Below, piece by piece: positions 45,817-52,300 of a stretch of 64,000 nucleotides of DNA. A program made the position numbers and the translations under genes. Numbering within the stretch: position 1 is the first letter of the stretch; every line of letters starts with the position of its first letter. The notes beneath the pieces are model-generated. The model was not told the origin of the DNA. It was given only the letters and a program-made list of their open reading frames with translations, and did not search any database. Source of the stretch: Polyangia bacterium (lineage in GTDB: Bacteria > Myxococcota_A > Polyangia > Fen-1088). The stretch covers positions 1 through 64,000 of the forward strand of contig DATATI010000088.1 of the NCBI GenBank assembly GCA_036268875.1, given 5' to 3'.

Positions 45817-46128
45817 CTATCTGCGACGTTCACCCAAAAGACGGATGTCGCGCGCAACCTCCGAGAGCTTTCCGAGCTCCCGGGCGATCGCTCTCGTCCA
45901 CGCCCCAGCGTCGGGATTGCTCTCACGTGGCATGCGCGGGTAGCGGATCGTGTGGCCCGGGCCCAGCGCCTGCTCGAGGCTCGCCACGAGCTTGTTGTCC
46001 CACTCGTCATGAACGCCCTTGCCGCCGCCCTGCACGAACAAGATTTGCGTGGACAGGCCGCGCTGCTTGGTCTCTTTCGCCTTCTTGTCCCGGTTGCCTG
46101 GTGCGGTGCGCGTCCTCTTGCGTGTCAT
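45817..46128 (-). pseudogene. Truncated RBBP9-like serine hydrolase
   Basis: 103 residues. After a basic N-terminal extension (RKRTRTAPGNRDKKA) the sequence ILFVQGGGKGVHDEWDNKLV matches the start of the YdeN/RBBP9-type alpha/beta hydrolases. The frame stops about 70 residues later, before the GHSxGG nucleophile motif, so the catalytic Ser, Asp and His are all missing. It overlaps the GST stop by ATGA. It is a remnant, unless a short form is functional. Confidence 0.7.
46081..46122. repeat. Direct repeat copy 1 (42 bp)
   Basis: Matches 46940-46981 at 40 of 42 positions in the same orientation. On the minus strand both encode the RKRTRTAPGNRxKKA block at the N-termini of the hydrolase fragment and of the small ORF. 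Confidence 0.85.
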
Positions 46129-46772
46129 GCTGGCTTGGCGGTGTTGATCGCCAGTTGCGCGGCGAACGCCCGCTGGTAAGCGGGGCGCGCTTCGCCACGG
46201 GCGACGTAGGCCGCCAGCTTCGGAAATTCGGCCAGAAAGCCCGATGGTTTCAACCTGAGCAGCACCGACACCATCATCAGGTCGCCCGCGCTGAAGGCAC
46301 CGTCGAGCCAGTCGGCATCGCCGAGGCGGGTGGAAAGTGGCGTCAGCCGGCCGCGGACGCGATCCTGAACCAGCGGCATGCGTTCCTCGTACCAGGGCTT
46401 GTCGCGCTCGAACAGCCTGGCGTTTGCAAATTCGAGGATCGGCGGCTCCACCGTGTTGAGCGCGGCAAACATCCAGGTGATCGCGCGCGCCCGAGCGTTG
46501 GCATCGTGCCGAAGCAAGCCCGCATATCGCTCGGCGATGTGAAACACGATCGCCCCGGTCTCGAACAGCGCCAGATCGCCTTCCTCATAGGTCGGAATTG
46601 CGCCGAAAGGATGAAGCGCCAGATGCGCCGGTTCCTTCAACGCCGGAAACGAAACCAGGCGCACTTCGTATGGCTGGCCCACTTCCTCAAGCGCCCAGCG
46701 AACGCGCGTATCACGCGCCAGTCCCATGCCGCCATCGGGTGAACGCTCAAAGGCAGTAATGGTGATGGTCAT
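46125..46772 (-). CDS. Glutathione S-transferase family protein
   Basis: 215 residues from ATG 46772, with GGAG upstream. Thioredoxin-like N-terminal domain: ITAFERSPDGGMGLARDTRV, VRWALEEVGQPYEVRLVSF, HPFGAIPTYEEGDLALFETG (the cis-Pro and Glu/Thr glutathione-binding stretch). An all-helical C-terminal domain follows with WLDGAFSAGDLMMVSVL. The start overlaps the previous small ORF by ATGA and the stop overlaps the truncated hydrolase by ATGA. Cytosolic detoxification enzyme. Confidence 0.9.
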   Translation of the reverse strand: MTITITAFERSPDGGMGLARDTRVRWALEEVGQPYEVRLVSFPALKEPAHLALHPFGAIPTYEEGDLALFETGAIVFHIAERYAGLLRHDANARARAITWMFAALNTVEPPILEFANARLFERDKPWYEERMPLVQDRVRGRLTPLSTRLGDADWLDGAFSAGDLMMVSVLLRLKPSGFLAEFPKLAAYVARGEARPAYQRAFAAQLAINTAKPA

Positions 46773-46996
46773 CGAGAGGCTCCTTCTGGGCGCGGGTGCT
46801 GGGAGACCACGCGAATCGCGGTGCTCCACATTCCATCCGTGGGTCCCCACGAACCGCCGATCATTTGATCGGTCCGCGGATCATACGTCATGAGATCGTC
46901 CCCGAGACGCCGCGATATACGGCCCGGTCGCGACCGCGCCTTCTTGGCCCGATTGCCTGGTGCGGTGCGCGTCCTCTTGCGCTTCATCTTTGTCAT
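46769..46996 (-). CDS. Small basic ORF sharing an N-terminus with the hydrolase fragment
   Basis: 75 residues from ATG 46996, preceded by a purine-rich GGGGAG. It begins with the same RKRTRTAPGNRxKKA block as the gene at 45817-46128, then has SRRLGDDLMTYDPRTDQMIG and a tail ending in EGASR. No domain recognised. Its stop overlaps the GST start (ATGA), which supports real translation. It could be a chimera produced by the 42-bp duplication. Confidence 0.45.
   Translation of the reverse strand: MTKMKRKRTRTAPGNRAKKARSRPGRISRRLGDDLMTYDPRTDQMIGGSWGPTDGMWSTAIRVVSQHPRPEGASR
46940..46981. repeat. Direct repeat copy 2 (42 bp)
   Basis: Second copy of the repeat at 46081-46122, with two mismatches. 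The copies are 859 bp apart and bracket the GST gene. Confidence 0.85.
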
Positions 46997-47111
46997 CCCA
47001 TCTCCCCGTGACAGTTCCTTGGAACCATAAGGCCTCGCCGCGCCGACAAAAGGCCTGTCCAACCGCGGCCGAAATCCTCCCCTTGCCCGCCGCCGATCGG
47101 CGTGTTACATA

Positions 47112-47131
47112 CTGAACCCAATGGTTCAGTA
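47112..47131. promoter_or_regulatory. Candidate ArsR operator palindrome
   Basis: ACTGAACCCAATGGTTCAGT: arms ACTGAACC and GGTTCAGT are perfect reverse complements around a 4-bp centre. It overlaps the start codon of the ArsR gene, so binding would block transcription or translation. Autoregulation is inference. Confidence 0.65.
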
Positions 47132-47486
47132 TGCGCGTGCCCGCCTCGATGCCTCTTTCGCCGCGCTCTCGGATTCCACCCGCCGAGGCGTTCTGGAGCA
47201 GCTTGGACAGTCCGACTCTTCGATCACGACCCTGGCCGAGAAGTTCCACATGACTCTCACGGGCATGAAGAAACACGTCGGCGTCTTGGAACAGGCCGGG
47301 CTGGTCACCACGGAGAAGGTCGGGCGCGTGCGGACCTGCAAGCTTGGCCCGCACCGTCTGGAGGCAGAGACGGCATGGCTCGAGAGGCACCGCCAGCTCT
47401 GGGACGCTCGCTTTGACGAGCTGGACAAGGTTGTCGAGGAATTGAAACGGAAGGAGAAGGTCGATGGACGCAAGAAAAGAGAGTGA
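47121..47486 (+). CDS. ArsR-family winged-helix transcriptional regulator
   Basis: 121 residues. The helix-turn-helix core is FAALSDSTRRGVLEQL...SSITTLAEKFHMTLTGMKKHVGVLEQAGLV, the HxxxL-type ArsR/SmtB fold. No metal-binding cysteines are present. The group that precedes an SRPBCC gene typically regulates its own operon. A short sequence before the start (ACTGAACCCAATGGTTCAGT, 47112-47131) is an imperfect palindrome spanning the ATG and is a good operator candidate. Confidence 0.92.
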   Translation: MVQYARARLDASFAALSDSTRRGVLEQLGQSDSSITTLAEKFHMTLTGMKKHVGVLEQAGLVTTEKVGRVRTCKLGPHRLEAETAWLERHRQLWDARFDELDKVVEELKRKEKVDGRKKRE

Positions 47487-47988
47487 GCCCACCCCCATGA
47501 AGAATCCCACCACGGTTGAACGGAAGTCCGAGCGTGAGCTGGTCGTCACGCGAACCATCAACGGCCCGGCGCGCATCGTGTTCGAGGCGTGGACCAAGCC
47601 CGAGCTGCTCAAGCAGTGGTGGGTACCAAAGTCGTTTGGCGTGTCCTTGCTTTCCTGCGAGGCGGACGTGCGTGTCGGGGGCCGATACCGTTTCGTCTTC
47701 GGCCAAGGTGACGCGAAGCCGATGGCGTTCTTCGGTAAGTACGTCGAAGTGACACCGCCCTCGCGCCTGGTCTGGACCAATGACGAAGCTGAAGGCGGTG
47801 GCCCTGTCACCACACTGACTTTCGAAGAAAAAGCAGGCAAGACGCTGCTGGTGATGCACGACCTATATCCCTCGAAGGAAGCTCTCGACGCTGCCATGGC
47901 CTCCGGGGAGAAGAGTGGGATGGGCGAAACGTTCGATCAACTAGACGAGCTTCTCGTCGCCCTTGGCGCGCCGGTGCGCAAGCAGTAG
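47464..47988 (+). CDS. SRPBCC (AHSA1-like) domain protein
   Basis: 174 residues from ATG 47464 (ATG 47497 is an alternative), overlapping the ArsR gene by 23 bp. AHSA1/START-like fold: VVTRTINGPARIVFEAWTKP, LKQWWVPKSFG, ADVRVGGRYRFVFG, FFGKYVEVTPPSRLVWTND, and the final SGMGETFDQLDELL helix. Members bind hydrophobic ligands. The ArsR-SRPBCC pair is a widespread two-gene operon whose substrates are mostly unknown. Confidence 0.92.
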   Translation: MDARKESEPTPMKNPTTVERKSERELVVTRTINGPARIVFEAWTKPELLKQWWVPKSFGVSLLSCEADVRVGGRYRFVFGQGDAKPMAFFGKYVEVTPPSRLVWTNDEAEGGGPVTTLTFEEKAGKTLLVMHDLYPSKEALDAAMASGEKSGMGETFDQLDELLVALGAPVRKQ

Positions 47989-48022
47989 CTCTTCGGTGGT
48001 TGGGCTTAGGCGGAGCAGCGGC

Positions 48023-48343
48023 TCACGGAACGGAGTAGCAAAGCGCGTGTGTTTGAACGCTGCAGCTCTTGCTGGTCGTCGCCGTGATGTTCACGGCAAG
48101 CTGGCCAGGGTTGAGGCCAAGTTGGGCTGATCCCTGATGCACGATGACAGCCTGACTCTGGTCGTCGAGGCAGGTTGATTCCGCATGCAGAAAGGCGCCG
48201 TCGAATGCGAGCTCGCAGCTCGGGCCACCCAGACTGGGCACGATCGCTCTCGAGGGAATCAGCAACAGCAAGTTGGTCGCCGGACTCGTTGAGCCCGATT
48301 CCCTCCGTTCGCTGCCACAGCTCGACTGCAGACGGGTAGTCAC
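48023..48343 (-). CDS. Possible decayed hypothetical ORF
   Basis: Open for 106 codons. The C-terminal two thirds (GPSCELAFDGAFLHAESTC, VNITATTSKSCSVQTHALCY) look protein-like with paired cysteines, but the N-terminus has no signal peptide or sensible start. An overlapping frame (up to 48360) offers a more natural beginning (MSISFSTMMISDYPSAVEL), so a frameshift may separate the two halves. Family unknown. Confidence 0.25.
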   Translation of the reverse strand: MTTRLQSSCGSERRESGSTSPATNLLLLIPSRAIVPSLGGPSCELAFDGAFLHAESTCLDDQSQAVIVHQGSAQLGLNPGQLAVNITATTSKSCSVQTHALCYSVP

Positions 48344-48408
48344 TGATCATCATCGTACTGAAGGAAATGCTCATGCGTCTCCGTCCGCCCAACGTCATTA
48401 TGGGCAGC

Positions 48409-48575
48409 CTACTTGATGAAATACCCGGAAACCTTCCAAGAGCCGTCGGATTCTGCATTGGAGTGATGGTCTCGACAGCTTCCTTCTTTCGTTCAAACGA
48501 CGTGGCGAACTGAATTACGACGTACTTTCCGTCAGGTGCACCGGGTAGCGTGGTCAAAAATCGGTTGCCTGACTG
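48409..48575 (-). pseudogene. DUF4019 protein remnant, truncated and frameshifted
   Basis: LPGAPDGKYVVIQFATSFER followed by KKEAVETITPM is the conserved core of DUF4019 proteins. At about 48450-48460 the frame slips by one base: in the next frame the sequence continues as ESDGSWKVSGYFIK and stop, the expected family C-terminus. The N-terminal half of the family is missing, and an in-frame TGA sits just upstream at 48576. A clear inactive fragment. Confidence 0.75.
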
Positions 48576-48713
48576 TCAAATGAATTCTAATAACGTTCAA
48601 AGAGAGGCCATCGCAGATCTGAATAAAACTGGATGGCCAATCCGGCATTCACTCATCCGCAGAGACGCCCAATGACATTTGTCGCGCTGCGATTTCAAAA
48701 ACCTGCGCCCCGT
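48576..48713. other. AT-rich intergenic junction
   Basis: About 140 bp that includes one of the most AT-rich stretches of the window (48555-48635, with AATTCTAATAACG). No coding frame, tRNA or repeat seen. It marks the right edge of the accessory segment before GC-rich chromosomal genes resume. Confidence 0.4.
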
Positions 48714-49502
48714 TCACCGCCGTCCGCGCGCGATCACCGCCTCCACCACCCACGGCAAATGGCGATACGCCCATACCAGCAGCTTGCCGTGGGTGGTGAT
48801 GATCGCTTCGCGGCGGCGGGCGGCGATGGCGTCGATGATCTGGCGGGCGGCTTTGTCGGTGGGCATGCGCAGCCAGGCGGGGGCGCCCGATGCATCTCGC
48901 TCGCGCAGCCGGCCCTGGTTGTCGACGCGCCCGATGTCGCTGACCACGAACCCGGGCGAAATCAGCGTCACCGCGATTCGCTCGCTGGCCAGTTCGTCGT
49001 GGATGCTCTGGACGAAACCACGCAGGGCGAACTTGCTGGACGAATAAGGCGACATGCGCGGCGTCGACACGTGGCCGCTGACGCTGCCGATGAAGGCCAG
49101 ACGGCCGCCGGTCTTGCGCAATTCGGGCAAGGCGGCGTAAGTGGTGCGCAACGCGCCGAAGAAATTGGTTTCGAACTGCCGCCGGTAATCGGCCAGCGTC
49201 AGGCGGGCGGCGGCGCCGACCACGCCGAAGCCGGCGTTGGCGATGGCGCCGTCCAGCGCGCCGAACGCCGCCACGCCGGCGGCGACCGCTGATTCGACGT
49301 CCCCGTCGACGGTGACGTCGGCGGCGGCGGTCACCACCGACGTTCGCGGCGACAGCTCGGCGGCCAGTGCTTGCAAACGATCCAGGCGGCGCGCTGTAAG
49401 AACCAGCTTGGCTCCGCGCGCGCCCAGCTCGCGCGCCAGGCCGGCGCCGATGCCCGCCGACGCGCCGGTGATCAGGAAGACCTTGCCGGCCAGCGAATTC
49501 AT
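48714..49502 (-). CDS. Short-chain dehydrogenase/reductase
   Basis: 262 residues. Classical SDR: cofactor motif TGASAGIGAGLA (13-24), ANAGFG (NAG motif), catalytic Ser in SVSGHVSTP, and YSSSK (Tyr and Lys of the active site). The C-terminus carries a hydrophobic KLLVWAYRHLPWVVEAVI segment like SDRs that act on membrane lipids. Substrate not predictable. 20 bp upstream of the next minus-strand gene's stop side, likely co-transcribed. Confidence 0.92.
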   Translation of the reverse strand: MNSLAGKVFLITGASAGIGAGLARELGARGAKLVLTARRLDRLQALAAELSPRTSVVTAAADVTVDGDVESAVAAGVAAFGALDGAIANAGFGVVGAAARLTLADYRRQFETNFFGALRTTYAALPELRKTGGRLAFIGSVSGHVSTPRMSPYSSSKFALRGFVQSIHDELASERIAVTLISPGFVVSDIGRVDNQGRLRERDASGAPAWLRMPTDKAARQIIDAIAARRREAIITTHGKLLVWAYRHLPWVVEAVIARGRR

Positions 49503-49522
49503 TTCACTCGCTGAGACGCCGG

Positions 49523-50536
49523 TCAGGCGTTACCGGGCGCGCGCAGGGCCTGCAGATCGGCGCGCAGGCCATCCTGGGTGAACCCTTCGTGGGTGCGGCG
49601 CAGATCGAAATACAGCAGCACCGAGCCCAAGATCGGGATGGGCATCAGCACCATGGTGAACAGATCACCGAAGAACGAACCGAAGAACAGGGCGTGCCGT
49701 GGGATGAACACCCAGGCCACGGTCTCTGCCAGCCAGCGCACGAAGGCGAACACGATCAGCACCACCAGCACGCGCAGCCAATCACGGCGCACCAGCTCGA
49801 TGCTGCGCTTGAGGGCGGCGCGGCCGCCGATGCCTTCGATCAACACCACCGGCGCGACGAAGGTGAACAGAAATCCCAGGATGATTCCCGGCACCACCAG
49901 CGCGACGAACCCCAGCGCCACCAGCAGGGCGGCCGGGATCAGCGCCGTCAGCAGCTTGCCCAGGCGGCGAAACAGCAGCATCCACACCTGCGCCCAGCGC
50001 GCGTCGCCGCCCAGAATGCGATCGGCCACGCTGATGGTCAGCGCGCCGCTGGTCAGCGGCACGACGATCCCGTGCAGGATGAACGCCGTCACCATCGTTC
50101 CCAAAAGGCCCAGCATCACCAGCCAGAATCCGCCCAGCACGGCGCCGGTCGCGACCGCCTGGCGGTGGCTCAGCTCTTCAAAGTTGCGGGCGTTCTGGCG
50201 CGAGAACTCGTCGACGGCGCGCGGATCCACCCGGCCGTTCTTCATGCCTTGTTCCAGGGCGTCGCGCGAGGCTTGCGCGGCCTTGCGGCCGAGCTCGTCG
50301 GTCTGTTGCACGTAATCGGCCGCCACCAGCGCCGGCGTCATGATCGCCGACAAGGCGAAGGACTTGGCGATCGAGGCGGGCACGAACAGCACCGCGCAGG
50401 TGATCAGCAGGGCCTTGGCGTGCGTGCGGTAAAGATCGAAGGCTTCGTGCAGCAGCGTGAAGACGGACTTGCCCTCGGGCCGCGGTTGGCCGGCGCCGGA
50501 GGTGGCGTTCACTGGGGCGCCGGTTTCGGTTTCCAT
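49523..50536 (-). CDS. Multi-pass membrane protein (YciC/GlpQ-membrane-domain-like)
   Basis: 337 residues from ATG 50536. Cytoplasmic N-terminus, then about six membrane segments: near 43-62, 140-165, 170-185, 205-245 (two), 265-285 and 295-315. The pattern FALIPAALLVALGFVALVVP, GIILGFLFTFVAPVVLIEG and ALKRSIELVRRDW is the glycerophosphoryl-diester-phosphodiesterase membrane-domain type without the enzyme. Role probably in membrane homeostasis. It starts 41 bp from a divergent gene. Confidence 0.8.
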   Translation of the reverse strand: METETGAPVNATSGAGQPRPEGKSVFTLLHEAFDLYRTHAKALLITCAVLFVPASIAKSFALSAIMTPALVAADYVQQTDELGRKAAQASRDALEQGMKNGRVDPRAVDEFSRQNARNFEELSHRQAVATGAVLGGFWLVMLGLLGTMVTAFILHGIVVPLTSGALTISVADRILGGDARWAQVWMLLFRRLGKLLTALIPAALLVALGFVALVVPGIILGFLFTFVAPVVLIEGIGGRAALKRSIELVRRDWLRVLVVLIVFAFVRWLAETVAWVFIPRHALFFGSFFGDLFTMVLMPIPILGSVLLYFDLRRTHEGFTQDGLRADLQALRAPGNA

Positions 50537-50576
50537 GGCCGGCCGAGCATAGCGCAAGCCGTGGTAAAAGATCGCC

Positions 50577-51347
50577 GTGTCCGCGCGCCGGCCAAAAGGG
50601 TCTTCGTCGGCGGTGATGGCGCTGTGCGCGGCGGCGGCGCTGCTTGGTCCGGGAAAGGCGCGCGCGCAGGATGCACCGTCGCCACCTTCATTGCCTCCAG
50701 CGGCCGCGCCGCCGGCCGAGCCGACCACGCCGACCCCGCTGGTGGTGCCGCAGGCGCCGTCAGCTCCGCCGCCGCCGGCGCTGGAGACCGTCGCTGCCGC
50801 GCCGCCGACGGTGGAACGACCGCGGCTGTCGCTGGCCCTGGGCATGGGCGTGTCGTTCGACAGCACGGGCCTTTCGCCGCAGCGGACGGCGGCGGTCCCG
50901 TCATTCTTTGCCGTCGGTGGTTTCGGCGACGGGTTCGCGGGGATCGACTTTGGCGTCTTTGCTTCCACCGCCAGCGGACGCTTTCGGCCGCCCGACGCGC
51001 CGGTCGATCGCCTGGCGGTGGACGCCATGCTGGTGCTGCGGCCGCTGTGCCACAGCGTCAGCCCCGACCAGACGGCGTGGGGGTGGCGCTTGCTGCGCAC
51101 GCTGGGCGGCGAGCTGGGCGTCGGTTTCGAACGCGACGGCCGCGGCGTTTCAGCCGAGCAGCGCACCGGCGCGCGCGTCGGGGGCCGCATCGAACTGCCG
51201 CTGACCGCGGCCGCCGATCCCAGCCAACTGCGCCTGCGACTGGCCGTGCGCCGCTTGTTCGCCGGCACCAAGGACACCAACGCCGCCGCCGTGCCGGTCA
51301 GCGACAGTGCGCTGGAAGTCTACGGCGCGCTGGCCCTGGTGTTCTGA
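50577..51347 (+). CDS. Secreted beta-barrel-like outer-membrane protein
   Basis: 256 residues from GTG 50577. Signal peptide cleaved near KARAQDA; a Pro/Ala-rich linker (32-85); then beta strands (LSLALGMGVSFDSTGLSP, FFAVGGFGDGFAGIDFGVFA, LGGELGVGFERDGRG) ending ALEVYGALALVF with the terminal Phe of barrels. Transcribed divergently from the membrane protein. No enzyme motif. Confidence 0.7.
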   Translation: MSARRPKGSSSAVMALCAAAALLGPGKARAQDAPSPPSLPPAAAPPAEPTTPTPLVVPQAPSAPPPPALETVAAAPPTVERPRLSLALGMGVSFDSTGLSPQRTAAVPSFFAVGGFGDGFAGIDFGVFASTASGRFRPPDAPVDRLAVDAMLVLRPLCHSVSPDQTAWGWRLLRTLGGELGVGFERDGRGVSAEQRTGARVGGRIELPLTAAADPSQLRLRLAVRRLFAGTKDTNAAAVPVSDSALEVYGALALVF

Positions 51348-51378
51348 ACGCGCCGTCGGCGACGCAGTCGCTGTTGCT

Positions 51379-51960
51379 TCACTGAAAGCGGATGTTCCGC
51401 ATTTTTCCCAGCGCTTGAATGATGTCCAGGTGGACGTCGAAGATGGGCTGGTTGGCCTGGATGCGGGTCAAGATGGGGCCTGGATAGGCGTCGATGCACG
51501 ACTCGGTCTCGCGCCGATAAACCTCCAGGCGATTCTGGATGATGGCGTCGGAGGCGTCGTCGGTGCGGTTTTGCGCCTGGGCCCGGCGCCGAATGCGATC
51601 GATGACGATGGATTCGTCATAGACCGACAGCTTGAAGATCTTGATGACGTTCACCACCTTGTTCAGCAGCTCGACCTGCTGGCCGTTGCGCGGGATCCCG
51701 TCGACCAGCACCAGATCGTCGGCGGCCAATTTCATCTGAGACAGGTGATGCGAAAACAGCTCCATGACCAGCGAATCGGGGACCAGGTTGCCTTTGCCCA
51801 GGTACTGGTGCACGGCCGCAAACAGCGGGTTGACGGCGGTGAGACCGCGCAGGATGTCGCCCATCGCCACGTGGCGAAACCCGGGCAACATGCTCAGGAT
51901 CTTTCCTTGGGTGCCCTTGCCGCTGCCGGGATACCCGAATAGCAGAATCGCGCGGTTCAT
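51379..51960 (-). CDS. Adenylate kinase-like nucleotide kinase
   Basis: 193 residues from ATG 51960. P-loop GYPGSGKGTQG (9-19); the NMP-binding region has VAMGDILR; LVLVDGIPRN matches the conserved DGFPR motif of adenylate kinases; RRRAQAQNRTDDASDAIIQN is the short-lid arginine segment with RxDD. The lid is the short type and the final part, FDVHLDIIQALGK, differs from standard Adk. It is probably an Adk paralogue rather than the housekeeping enzyme. Confidence 0.85.
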   Translation of the reverse strand: MNRAILLFGYPGSGKGTQGKILSMLPGFRHVAMGDILRGLTAVNPLFAAVHQYLGKGNLVPDSLVMELFSHHLSQMKLAADDLVLVDGIPRNGQQVELLNKVVNVIKIFKLSVYDESIVIDRIRRRAQAQNRTDDASDAIIQNRLEVYRRETESCIDAYPGPILTRIQANQPIFDVHLDIIQALGKMRNIRFQ

Positions 51961-52300
51961 TGTTGGGCGACCACGATAACAGCGCTTCAGCGATCGATGA
52001 CGAAGTTTTCGCCAGCCAGTTGATTGCGCCCCAGCACGTCGCCCCGTTCGTTTTCGATCGAGACCTGAAGGCGCGCCGCGCCGGCGGCCACCCGCCGCAG
52101 CGGGCCCAGGTCCAGAATTTTCGTCGCCCCTGGTGATCGAACCCATCCGCCGCGCCCTGCGGTCCTCGGGTGATGCGGCGGCAATCGCTGGGTTTGGAAG
52201 CGAATGCCGTCCAGCGCGGCATCACCCTGCGGTCCGCTCTTGTTCCGGAGCTAACAGAGCGCAAGCAGAAACCAACCCGTCACAATCCCGCGACGAGGTG
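51961..52300 (-). other. Intergenic segment with a possible C-terminal gene fragment
   Basis: 340 bp between the kinase and the Ig-like lipoprotein gene. A minus-strand frame ending at 51987 reads ATKILDLGPLRRVAAGAARL, then VSIENERGDVLGRN, which looks like the end of a beta-rich domain, but there is no start or upstream continuation. The remainder (52140-52300) shows no coding signal. Probably a gene remnant; not strong. Confidence 0.3.
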
